DNA of 35,800 nt from an uncultured Saprospiraceae bacterium (GTDB taxonomy: Bacteria; Bacteroidota; Bacteroidia; Chitinophagales; Saprospiraceae), in the NCBI GenBank assembly GCA_937921555.1, contig CAKZUV010000311.1, forward strand, positions 1 to 35,800, given 5' to 3'. The notes under the pieces were generated by a model. The model had not been told where the DNA came from, did no database searches, and saw nothing but the letters and a program-made list of their open reading frames with translations. Positions 9,149 to 16,392 of this stretch are shown here, one piece after another. Both the position numbers and the translations under genes were made by a program. The number at the start of each line of letters is the position of its first letter. Position 1 is the first letter of the stretch.

Positions 9149-9335
9149 AAATCTGTTCTTTTATTTTTCTGACCATCTTTTGAGTTAATTCCGTCAGGAT
9201 TGCCGTTTCCTGAATGGTCTTACCTTCTTTCAGGCATTTGATGGCGAGTAGTGCCTGATTAAATCCTTGCTCAAACCCTTTTTTAAATCCTCTTCTATAA
9301 AGGGCATCTTTTTCTATGTCGTAAATAATTGGCAT
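9141..9335 (-). CDS. stand-alone C-terminal Rpn fragment (RpnS-like small protein or gene remnant)
   Basis: This 64-residue ORF starts at an ATG (9335) giving MPIIYDIEKDALYRRG. It is closely similar to the last 77 residues of the full-length Rpn nuclease downstream (from its internal Met214, MPITYDVEKDGLYKKG) to the end, including LLAIKCLKEGKTIQETAILTE. The nuclease domain is absent. The last third is identical at the DNA level to the neighbour over 73 bases. The frame also stays open upstream through a TTG at 9407, but that stretch corresponds to a repeat and not to Rpn. It may be a truncated duplicate, or a functional small C-terminal product like the RpnS inhibitors described for E. coli Rpn genes; the sequence alone cannot decide. 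Confidence 0.6.
   Translation of the reverse strand: MPIIYDIEKDALYRRGFKKGFEQGFNQALLAIKCLKEGKTIQETAILTELTQKMVRKIKEQISK
9179..9251. repeat. 73-bp perfect direct repeat, copy 1 (copy 2 at 9552-9624)
   Basis: Identical over 73 bases to 9552-9624, with the offset exactly 373 bases. In both places it encodes the C-terminal helix-turn-helix-like segment of the Rpn protein on the minus strand. The surrounding coding sequence has diverged, which suggests recent gene conversion or duplication of the end only. Confidence 0.9.
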
Positions 9336-9348
9336 ACTGCTTTTGTTT

Positions 9349-9405
9349 GTTAGGAATGGCAAATAAATAAGTGCAGATTCTAGGCGAACTATTTTTGCCT
9401 CAATC
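9349..9405 (-). repeat. diverged inverted copy of the recJ-rpn flanking repeat
   Basis: Read on the minus strand, this 57-base stretch aligns without gaps to 9458-9514 at about 40 of 57 positions. Shared blocks are TGAGGCAAAAA, TAGAATC and TTATTTATTT. It lies immediately upstream of the small Rpn fragment and in opposite orientation to the copy at 9452-9514. Confidence 0.5.
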
Positions 9406-9451
9406 AAAGAGGAAAAATGGGAGTTATGCTGTGTATAATGACCATTTTGTT

Positions 9452-9514
9452 GAGGCAGAGTGAGGCAAAAAGAGGAAGTATAGAATCGTACTTTATTTAT
9501 TTAACATTTCTTAG
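9452..9514 (+). repeat. 63-bp dispersed direct repeat, left copy
   Basis: Matches 12349-12411 at 59 of 63 positions, the last 50 bases with a single mismatch. The right end runs into the stop codon of the Rpn gene (minus strand, 9511-9513). Together the two copies bracket the recJ-rpn pair. Nature unknown. Confidence 0.85.
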
Positions 9515-10383
9515 TCTTTAGTAACCTGCTTTTTTATTTCTCTGACCTTCCTTTGAGTTAATTCCGTCAGGATTGCCGTTTCCTGAATGGTCTTACCTTC
9601 TTTCAGGCATTTGATGGCGAGTAGGATTTGCTCTTGACCTTGTTCAAGACCTTGTTCAAGACCTTGCTCAAGACCTTGCTCAAGACCTTTTACAAGCCCC
9701 TTTTTATAAAGACCATCTTTTTCTACATCATAAGTTATAGGCATATCATCTATTATTTTTTCGGTTATTTTTTCTAAGTTACGAATTCTTGACAAGATTA
9801 ACAATTGTTCCAGATATTTCTTCAGGTCTTTCTCCTGCTTTGCGTACTTTTTGATATTAGTTAAAAGGAACCGTAAGATAGTCTCGGTTTTTTCAACTTC
9901 AAATTTTGTAAGTAGCGCCAGCATAATGACCGAAGGTACTTGAGAAGAAAGAAATTCTTTGGGATCCATATCGTACACACTGATCAAATCAAAACCCCGA
10001 AACAGCTCTTCCTCTCTCATTCGGTTTCTCATCGTCGGCTTTCGCTTTCCCAGATAAATAACGACATGATGAATCGGAAGTTTGTATTTACGGTGGAACA
10101 ACCCATGATATTCCGACATTCGTCTTAACATCTCCGGGTCGTTCTTATTTTGAAACTCAATGTGTAACAAGAATATTTTTCCCTTCTTCGTTTTTACTTT
10201 ATACAAAAAGTCGGCTTCCCGCTCGGTCGTCTTTTGAATTTTCTCCGGTACCGCCTCGTAAGCAATTATTGTAATTCCCAGCTTTTTTTCTACTAATGGC
10301 AAAAACAACTCCCGCGCATTTTCTTTGAAAATCCGGTCATAGATATTTCCCTTCTTTCTGGGATTTGATTTTTTCTTTTTCAT
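9511..10383 (-). CDS. Rpn-family recombination-promoting nuclease / putative transposase (PD-(D/E)XK)
   Basis: A 290-residue member of the Rpn/YhgA-like family of PD-(D/E)XK DNA endonucleases. The N-terminal part has KGNIYDRIFKENA, the metal-site aspartate in EREADFLYKV (about residue 58) and the HIEFQNK motif (Glu76-x-Gln78), followed by RMSEYHGLFHRKY and VVIYLG. A basic linker with four GLEQ repeats (about residues 233-250) precedes a C-terminal helix-turn-helix-like tail (KTIQETAILTELTQRKVREI). Family members promote recombination in vitro and some act as anti-phage toxins. The start ATG overlaps the recJ stop as ATGA, so translation is probably coupled to recJ. Met214 (codon at 9744) could start an internal C-terminal product of 77 residues, as described for RpnS. 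Confidence 0.88.
   Translation of the reverse strand: MKKKKSNPRKKGNIYDRIFKENARELFLPLVEKKLGITIIAYEAVPEKIQKTTEREADFLYKVKTKKGKIFLLHIEFQNKNDPEMLRRMSEYHGLFHRKYKLPIHHVVIYLGKRKPTMRNRMREEELFRGFDLISVYDMDPKEFLSSQVPSVIMLALLTKFEVEKTETILRFLLTNIKKYAKQEKDLKKYLEQLLILSRIRNLEKITEKIIDDMPITYDVEKDGLYKKGLVKGLEQGLEQGLEQGLEQGQEQILLAIKCLKEGKTIQETAILTELTQRKVREIKKQVTKD
9637..9696. repeat. 12-bp tandem repeats inside the Rpn gene
   Basis: Four near-identical 12-base units (ACCTTGTTCAAG or ACCTTGCTCAAG on the plus strand) plus a degenerate fifth encode the GLEQ tetrapeptide repeats on the minus strand. The unit length is a multiple of three, so copy-number change would lengthen or shorten the linker without a frameshift. 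Confidence 0.9.
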
Positions 10384-12092
10384 CGCTTATTATTTTTTCC
10401 CGTTCGTAAATCCTTTACATTCATTTGCACCGTAGATTTTCCCTTCCACGTATTTTTTTCGAGGGTGTAACAGAGGTCCAGATTGCCAGTAGGTAATTCA
10501 AAAAACTGCTCTCCCAGTCCGAATCCAATTCCACTCAGTGCCCGTTCATCGTTTGATGCTTTGACCGATAATTTCAAATGATTATTTTTCAAAAGGTAGG
10601 TTCCTCCCGTGTCCATCAGATTTTTACTAACGAAAACGGGATTCCGATTTCCCGGACCAAACGGCGCCAGCAATTGTATCTGTTTCCAAAAATCTAAACT
10701 GATTTTCTCAGGTGGCAAAATCATTTCCACCGGAATGACCGGAGACTTTTGTAACGGTTGAATGGAACGGCTGACCACTTCTTCAAAAGCCAGTTGAAAC
10801 GCTTTTAGTTTTGTTCTTTTCAGCGTCAATCCGGCAGCAAACTGATGTCCACCAAAATTTTCCAGTAAATGGCTGCACGCCGTAATGCCATCGTGGATAT
10901 GGTAGTTACTTACCGAGCGGGCGGAACCAACTAATTTACCATCCTGCTCCGTCAGCAAAATCACCGGCCGCTGAAACTTTTCAACCATCCTGCTCGCTAC
11001 AATTCCAATCACTCCACGGTGCCAGTCAGGTTCAAATAAAACAATACTATTGTTCGTTAAAAACTCCGGACAAGACGTCCACTTTTCTTGTGCCTCCGCA
11101 AAAATCTGTTGATCCAAAAATTTCCGTTCTTCGTTTTTACAATGCAAAACACCCGCCTTCCGGATCGCTTCGTCCGGATCATTTTCCAGCAACAAGTCCA
11201 CGGCCAGCATCGCATCGTCCAGCCGGCCCGCCGCGTTCAGTACGGGACCAACGCCAAAGACCATATCACTCACCGTAAGATTATTTTCTTTCTTTCGTGT
11301 TTCCAGAATTGCCTTCAATCCGGGCCGTAGCTGCGTATTCATACGCTCCAGTCCGGCTCGTAAAAGAATACGGTTTTCACCTAGTGCCGGAACGATATCA
11401 CAAGCTGTTCCGATGGCGATGAGGTCCAGTAAGGGATACCAAATTTCAGGGTCTTCTTCCCGAAATTGGGTAAAAGCCTGAATTAATTTAAAGCTCACAC
11501 CGGCTCCGCAAAGACAGGTGTCCGGATAGAGACAATCTGATCGCAGCGGATCTAAAACTGCAATAGCTGCGGGCAGCGTGGCACCCGGCAGATGATGGTC
11601 GCAGATAATTACATCTATCTGTTTTTCGTTGGCATACGCAACCTGATCGACGGCTTTGATACCGCAATCCATCGCGATAATCAGATCTGCCTTTTGTTCG
11701 GCGGCGAAGTCAATCCCAGTTTTGGAAATTCCGTATCCTTCGCGGTAACGGTCCGGAATGTAGCAGGTAATTTCATTGGTATAATTTTTTAAAAACTGAT
11801 ACATCATGGCAACCGAGGTCGTTCCGTCTACATCATAGTCACCATAGAGCAGAATATGGTCTCCATTTTGAATCGCAAAATCCAGGCGTTCAACCGCTTC
11901 AGTCATATCTTTCATTCTGAAAGGGTCGTGCAGACGGTCGAGGGTGGGAGAAAGAAAATCTTTGGCTGCCCGCAACGTTCTGATACCACGGTGGGCAAGC
12001 ATACGTCCCAGGTGCGGGTCGATTGCTAAATGTTCTGATAAAGTTTGTCCCAGCAATACCTGGTCAATTTGTTTTTTCCAACGTTTTTTCAT
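10380..12092 (-). CDS. recJ: single-stranded-DNA-specific 5'-3' exonuclease RecJ
   Basis: RecJ degrades single-stranded DNA 5' to 3' in RecFOR recombination, mismatch repair and base excision repair. The 570-residue protein carries the DHH-superfamily motifs in order: GDYDVDGTTSVAMMY (motif I, about residues 81-95), MDCGIKA (motif II), ICDHHLPG (motif III), and D-P(L) with the GAGVSFKLIQAF segment; then the DHHA1 domain with GGHQFAAGLTL, and a C-terminal OB-like region. Length is normal for the family. The stop overlaps the Rpn nuclease start by four bases. Upstream (12093-12491) is a 399-base spacer to the divergent thioredoxin gene. Confidence 0.96.
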   Translation of the reverse strand: MKKRWKKQIDQVLLGQTLSEHLAIDPHLGRMLAHRGIRTLRAAKDFLSPTLDRLHDPFRMKDMTEAVERLDFAIQNGDHILLYGDYDVDGTTSVAMMYQFLKNYTNEITCYIPDRYREGYGISKTGIDFAAEQKADLIIAMDCGIKAVDQVAYANEKQIDVIICDHHLPGATLPAAIAVLDPLRSDCLYPDTCLCGAGVSFKLIQAFTQFREEDPEIWYPLLDLIAIGTACDIVPALGENRILLRAGLERMNTQLRPGLKAILETRKKENNLTVSDMVFGVGPVLNAAGRLDDAMLAVDLLLENDPDEAIRKAGVLHCKNEERKFLDQQIFAEAQEKWTSCPEFLTNNSIVLFEPDWHRGVIGIVASRMVEKFQRPVILLTEQDGKLVGSARSVSNYHIHDGITACSHLLENFGGHQFAAGLTLKRTKLKAFQLAFEEVVSRSIQPLQKSPVIPVEMILPPEKISLDFWKQIQLLAPFGPGNRNPVFVSKNLMDTGGTYLLKNNHLKLSVKASNDERALSGIGFGLGEQFFELPTGNLDLCYTLEKNTWKGKSTVQMNVKDLRTGKNNKR

Positions 12093-12348
12093 CTTTTTTT
12101 CTACTATGATGCCCCAACAGCAGAAATTCCATAAAATAAAATCAACTTTTTTTAGTTTTAAACAACGGTAAGCAGAGAAATCCGGTATTTATAGTATAAT
12201 TCGTGAGGAAAGGGTCTGGCAGAAGTGCTTCACAACTGTTATATTTGTAGAGAGACAAAAGCCTTTGATTATCAAAACTATTTTTCAGAAAATCTGTCAG
12301 CGAATTGGGTTTCCTTTAGAACCCGCTTCACAGAATTGTGGAGACCGA

Positions 12349-12411
12349 GATGCAGCGTGATGCAAAAAGAGGAAGTATAGAATCGTACTTTATTTATTTA
12401 ACATTCCTTAG
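12349..12411 (+). repeat. 63-bp dispersed direct repeat, right copy
   Basis: Second copy of the 9452-9514 repeat (59 of 63 identical), 2897 bases away. It lies in the 399-base spacer between recJ and the TlpA-like gene. An exact TAnnTTTG octamer (TATATTTG, 12240-12247) in the same spacer could belong to a promoter for the plus-strand gene; otherwise nothing is recognised there. Confidence 0.85.
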
Positions 12412-12491
12412 CATTGACACACTTTTTCTTTTTCTGTTACCCCTTTTATTATTTGACCATTACTTAAATCATCCTGGTGATCTTTATTCGT

Positions 12492-13934
12492 ATGAATCGT
12501 ATCTTACTTCTTATTACCGTACTTCTACTTTCCAGTATTTCTTTAACCGGACAAATTACCGATGCCAATACGCTGGTACTTGGCAAAATAAATAATCGGG
12601 TCAGCCTCGAAAAAGAGATTACCATTCAGGTCAATGTTCGTTACATGACGAGTGATACCGAAGAGTATACTTCCAATATTCTGGATGATGGTACTTTCGC
12701 TTTTGGGATCAACGTACGGGAACCTCAGTACGCTACGCTCATTTACAGCCGGGAAAAAAAGTTAATTTATTTAGAACCTAACGATACTTTGGGTATAAAT
12801 ATCAATGGTGGTAGCTATCCTAAAAACGTGTTGTTTGGTGAACGGGGAGGCGGAAATAATAATTTTCTTTCCGAATATTTAAATGAAAATCCGAAAGAAC
12901 TTAATCAGTTTAAAAAAGTACAATTCAGAAAAGAAATTTTCTGGTATTCCACGTTGCCCAAACAGGATAAGGATATGCGGAATACCACACCGGAGACTTT
13001 TAACCAAAAATTACAGACTAAAAAAGACCGGGCTTTCGCCAAAATGGATCTTTACCGTAAAAATAACGCAAATCAACTGACCCCTGATTTTGTCAATTTT
13101 ATGGAAACAGAATTTATGTACGATTATGCTTACAACAAACTCATGTTCGGGCATCTGTACAGAGGACGTTACGATTTGCAGGACAGTTACTTTGAATTTC
13201 TGGATGAAATTCCACTCGTGGGAGGATCTATCGGAAATCATCTTTACCGGGACTACGTCCTTGCGGTAGTTAATTACCGGTACGATAAAGCCGAGGACAA
13301 AGTCGATCCATACGTTAAGCAATATGATTTTGCCACGAATAATTTGATAGGAAATACGCAAGCTTTTGTTCAGTCGGAAATGTTATACAAAGCTTTTTTA
13401 GACAAACAACTGGATAGTGTGCTTGGACGCTATTGGGCTTTTATCGACAATACCGACCATCTGGACTACGAAGCAAAAGTAAATTATGCCTACCAAAAAG
13501 CTACCCGCTACGCAGAAGGTTCTCCGGCTCCGGATTTTAGGTTAAAAGATATTGACGAAAATGAGGTTCAGCTCACGCAGTACGGCGGCAAGGTCGTTTA
13601 CCTGAATTTCTGGGCCAGCTGGTGCCGCCCTTGTATGAAAAAAATGACCAATCTCAAACCATTTATTACTGATATGGAAAATCAGGGTATTGTGATTCTC
13701 AATGTTTCACTGGACCGTAATGCCGATGATTGGCAAAAGACCGTCCGGCAGATGGACTTTGGTGGCGTGCATGTAATGGCGGACGGAGATATTGATTCGG
13801 ATATAGCGCAAAAATATGAAGTTCGAATACTCCCGCAATATTATATCGTCAACAAGAATGGTAGTTTTGCCGAGCGTCCTGTAAAAAATGATCTGACGAG
13901 CATCCGTACTACCCTAATGGAATTGAGCCGATAA
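12492..13934 (+). CDS. TlpA-like thioredoxin-domain exported protein
   Basis: Exported disulfide-reductase-like protein of 480 residues from the preferred ATG at 12492, which gives a clean signal peptide (MNRILLLITVLLLSSISLTGQ); the ATG 15 bases upstream only adds MIFIR. The first ~340 residues form an accessory region with a beta-rich part (LIYLEPNDTLGININGG) like those in Bacteroidota TlpA/DUF4369 proteins, followed by helices rich in Tyr/Asp. The C-terminal thioredoxin fold starts near GSPAPDFRLKD and has WASWCRPC (Cys378/Cys381) and a cis-proline region ILPQYYIV. It probably maintains thiols in the periplasm, for example for cytochrome c maturation or envelope protein folding; the partner is unknown. 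Confidence 0.88.
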   Translation: MNRILLLITVLLLSSISLTGQITDANTLVLGKINNRVSLEKEITIQVNVRYMTSDTEEYTSNILDDGTFAFGINVREPQYATLIYSREKKLIYLEPNDTLGININGGSYPKNVLFGERGGGNNNFLSEYLNENPKELNQFKKVQFRKEIFWYSTLPKQDKDMRNTTPETFNQKLQTKKDRAFAKMDLYRKNNANQLTPDFVNFMETEFMYDYAYNKLMFGHLYRGRYDLQDSYFEFLDEIPLVGGSIGNHLYRDYVLAVVNYRYDKAEDKVDPYVKQYDFATNNLIGNTQAFVQSEMLYKAFLDKQLDSVLGRYWAFIDNTDHLDYEAKVNYAYQKATRYAEGSPAPDFRLKDIDENEVQLTQYGGKVVYLNFWASWCRPCMKKMTNLKPFITDMENQGIVILNVSLDRNADDWQKTVRQMDFGGVHVMADGDIDSDIAQKYEVRILPQYYIVNKNGSFAERPVKNDLTSIRTTLMELSR

Positions 13935-14135
13935 TCTTTGACGATTTCGTTGTTTTTTTCTTAAAACTGATTAAATATATCTTAAAAGCTACCTCGTTCT
14001 GGACTTTGGCGCGGGGTTTGGCTATTTTCTCAGTTAAGTGCACTATAAGCGTCTGACAAAGTTAATCTATGCCTGATGACTGGATTTTTGTCAAAACACT
14101 TAGAGCTTGAATGTACCTTATTCAAACCCAACACA

Positions 14136-14894
14136 ATGATCAGACAAATTACTTTACTTTTATTTTGCTTAAGCTTTTTTTGTTTTCAGCTGGCCGCACA
14201 GTCAGACACCGGGACGGACATAACGACTGCGGAGATGCCTTACTTTTCAGGTTGTGAAAATTATGCTGATTATTCGGATGAAAAAAGAAATTGTTCAAAC
14301 CGGGCCATGATTGATTTTATCTCCCGGAATCTGGTTTACCCCGAGCAGGCACAATCAGACGATATAGAAGGGACTGTATATGTTCGTTTTAAAGTAACAG
14401 CAACCGGAAAAGTTACCGACGCTAAAGTGTTGAATTATATTGGTGGTGGCTGCGACGAAGAAGCGCTCCGGGTTGTGAATATGTTTCCCGACTGGTCTCC
14501 CGCGCAAAGTGATTTAAAACCAGTTGCCGTGGAAATGAATTTACCCATTCTTTTTGCCTTGAAAACGGTAGAACCGATCTTTTCAGAAAGACATACGATT
14601 CACTGGGGCGCGCTGGCCGCAAAAAAAGTCACCAAGGATGAATTGGTAAACAATGTCAGAGAAGCCATTGTCGTCAGAGATGAATTTGGTAATGATTTGG
14701 ATATCAGTAGTCTCGTAATTGCATATCAGCGAAACCGGACCTTTAACGAGGCTGAAAGTACGGGAGCCATCAATAATGATATGATCAAAATTTTGAAAAA
14801 AGCAAAAGCGGGAGGAGAAGTATTACTGACCGCAACGATTGTAGAAGACGGAGAATTTGTGGAGGTGGCCAGATTGTATAAAATATCGGAATAG
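14136..14894 (+). CDS. TonB C-terminal-domain periplasmic protein
   Basis: A 252-residue exported protein from the ATG at 14136, which gives the signal peptide MIRQITLLLFCLSFFCFQLAAQ; the frame extends upstream to 14076 without signal-like character. Residues ~35-140 form a TonB C-terminal domain (NRAMIDFISRNLVYPEQAQ, EGTVYVRFKVTATGKVTDAKVL, GCDEEALRVVNMFPDWSPA, VEMNLPILF). No proline-rich spanning region or N-terminal anchor is visible, so this is not a classical ExbB/ExbD-coupled TonB but one of the many Bacteroidota single-domain versions. The remaining ~110 residues are unassigned. The stop lies 21 bases from that of the convergent acetyltransferase gene. Confidence 0.83.
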   Translation: MIRQITLLLFCLSFFCFQLAAQSDTGTDITTAEMPYFSGCENYADYSDEKRNCSNRAMIDFISRNLVYPEQAQSDDIEGTVYVRFKVTATGKVTDAKVLNYIGGGCDEEALRVVNMFPDWSPAQSDLKPVAVEMNLPILFALKTVEPIFSERHTIHWGALAAKKVTKDELVNNVREAIVVRDEFGNDLDISSLVIAYQRNRTFNEAESTGAINNDMIKILKKAKAGGEVLLTATIVEDGEFVEVARLYKISE

Positions 14895-14915
14895 CTAATG
14901 AGCAGGCTCACCAAG

Positions 14916-15404
14916 CTATAAGTTTCTCAGATAAAAACGATCACATCCACCGTGGCCTGTATTTCCAAGGGCGCATTCCAATGGTAAAAAACCTGCTTTT
15001 TCGTATAGCTTCCTGGCCGCTTCCATGTGCTGTAATGTTTCCAGATAACATTTTTTAAAGCCAGCTTTTTTCGCTTCCAGCAGGGACATTTCGAGCATTT
15101 TTTGTCCCAGCCCTTTTCCTCTGGCTTCCCCCAAAAAGTACATTTTTCTCAATTCGCAGGTATCCGGAGCACCACCTGTCAAGGGAGCAAATCCTCCGCA
15201 TCCCATCACCTTTCCCTCTTTTCCAACCACCACATACATCGCAGCTTGATGTCCCTGATACGCTTCGTACATCTGATCCACTTCGGGGTCTTCTATCGAA
15301 AAACCTTCTCCAACGGCGCCAAAAGAAGTCATGACGGTACGAATAACTTTTGCGACCGCCGCATTGTCTGCTTTACGAATTGTTCGGATTAAAAAATCGG
15401 ACAT
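14916..15404 (-). CDS. GNAT-family N-acetyltransferase
   Basis: A 162-residue GCN5-related acetyltransferase. The acetyl-CoA pyrophosphate loop is seen in EARGKGLGQKMLEMSLLEAKKAG (R-x-x-G-x-G pattern), with the preceding strand CELRKMYFLGEA and the later AARKLYEKAGFLPLE motif B. Length is that of a single GNAT domain. The sequence resembles the PhnO/YhbS-like small acetyltransferases; substrate is unknown. It is preceded on the minus strand by the terminator of the DUF937 gene, so it is likely transcribed from its own promoter. Confidence 0.9.
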   Translation of the reverse strand: MSDFLIRTIRKADNAAVAKVIRTVMTSFGAVGEGFSIEDPEVDQMYEAYQGHQAAMYVVVGKEGKVMGCGGFAPLTGGAPDTCELRKMYFLGEARGKGLGQKMLEMSLLEAKKAGFKKCYLETLQHMEAARKLYEKAGFLPLECALGNTGHGGCDRFYLRNL

Positions 15405-15416
15405 GATAGAAAATTT

Positions 15417-15451
15417 AAAAACCCACTTTTGTCTTTCAACAAAAGCGGGCT
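15417..15451 (-). terminator. rho-independent terminator after the DUF937 gene
   Basis: A 12-base stem with one G-U-type pair (ACCCACTTTTGT at 15421-15432, ACAAAAGCGGGC at 15439-15450) closes a 6-base loop. On the minus strand it is followed by a run of T (complement of the A run at 15417-15420). It lies between the DUF937 stop and the acetyltransferase start. Confidence 0.75.
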
Positions 15452-15488
15452 TTATTCTTCAAAGTTGTTTTACCAACTACAAGGTTGT

Positions 15489-16094
15489 TTATCTCTTTCT
15501 GAATAAGTTACCTAAGGCATTCATACCCATCCCTGCAATATCATCCATAACACTACCGTCACCATCTCGATCCAGTAGTTTACCCAATAGTCCCATCTCC
15601 TGACGCTGGTTAGTTGCAGACTTTACCGAACGGCTTAGCATATCAGATAATCCACTTTGATCCATGTTGTTCTGACGTTTCTGCTTACCTAACATTCCCA
15701 AAACGATGGGCGCTAACATAGTCATCAGATTTCCAGTTTTGTCTCCACTCAATCCGCTCATTTTACTGATCGCATCGATTGCGTTTCCTTGCTTGCCACC
15801 CAATACGTGCTTTAAAATACCCGCACCGTTGGCTGCCCGATTATTATTCATATTACCACCCAAAAGGTCTCCAATATGATCCAGAATACTTCCGTCGTGA
15901 TCATTGTCCAGGGCACTAGCCAGTGAACTTGCACCACTTGGCGAAGCCGCATTTTTGGCCAGCGCCGCAGTCAACATTGAAATAATACCACTGGTGGCTA
16001 CTTCTGTCTTTTCTTTGTCTTCCCCAATCTGATTACTCAGCTGGTCGATAACATTACCAGAAAGCTGGCTTTGTAGTAAATCAATTAAATCCAT
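15489..16094 (-). CDS. DUF937-family protein with two aspartate-rich loops
   Basis: A 201-residue soluble protein without signal peptide. It has the DUF937 pattern of amphipathic helices with Gly/Leu/Met-rich ends (VIDQLSNQIGEDKEKTEVATSGIISMLTAALAKNA, LGGKQGNAIDAISKMSGLSGDKTGNLMTMLAPIVLGML). Two segments, DNDHDGSILDHIGDLLGG (about residue 63) and DRDGDGSVMDDIAGMG (about residue 174), look like short calcium-binding D-x-D-x-D-G loops followed by a helix. Function is unknown. It is a single gene with its own downstream terminator. Confidence 0.85.
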   Translation of the reverse strand: MDLIDLLQSQLSGNVIDQLSNQIGEDKEKTEVATSGIISMLTAALAKNAASPSGASSLASALDNDHDGSILDHIGDLLGGNMNNNRAANGAGILKHVLGGKQGNAIDAISKMSGLSGDKTGNLMTMLAPIVLGMLGKQKRQNNMDQSGLSDMLSRSVKSATNQRQEMGLLGKLLDRDGDGSVMDDIAGMGMNALGNLFRKR

Positions 16095-16315
16095 AATTTG
16101 TTTTTTTTAGTTAATTAAAGCTGAAGAGGAAATCACCGTCAGCTGTATAATGTATAAATAATCAGATCGTTGCAAAAAACTAATTTTCATGTTTCTGCAT
16201 CTCTTTTCTGACTTAAAAATATGCCTCAGGTAACAAATATAACCGAATTATCTCATTTTTAAGGTATTTAAAGGTAGATTGAAGGGATTCTAAGCAGGTA
16301 ATTTCTAAATTTCCT

Positions 16316-16323
16316 TATCTTTG
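16316..16323 (+). promoter_or_regulatory. candidate -7 element for the DUF5706 gene
   Basis: TATCTTTG matches the Bacteroidota TAnnTTTG -7 consensus, 70 bases before the first ATG and 112 before the alternative one. No TTG is found at the expected -33 distance, so this is only a candidate. Confidence 0.35.
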
Positions 16324-16392
16324 AGAACGAACAAGTTTCGCATACTATTTTGAGAAAACAGAAGTTGCTTTTGCAATTTCACGAAAATTATA

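Noticed and set aside
9336-9407. Longer start (TTG at 9407) for the small Rpn fragment
   Set aside because: The added residues do not match the Rpn protein and coincide with the diverged flanking repeat; the ATG at 9335 aligns with the internal Met of the full-length protein.
9637-9696. Short tandem repeats as a possible CRISPR array
   Set aside because: The units are 12 bases without spacers and lie in frame inside the Rpn coding sequence.
9141-12411. Whole recJ-rpn segment as a transposon with the 63-bp repeats as its ends
   Set aside because: The repeats are direct, recJ is a core gene, and no target duplication or transposase other than the Rpn nuclease is seen; kept as an observation, not as a mobile element.
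12338-12595. 85-codon plus-strand ORF upstream of and into the thioredoxin gene
   Set aside because: It overlaps the signal peptide of the real gene in another frame and its start lies in the 63-bp repeat.
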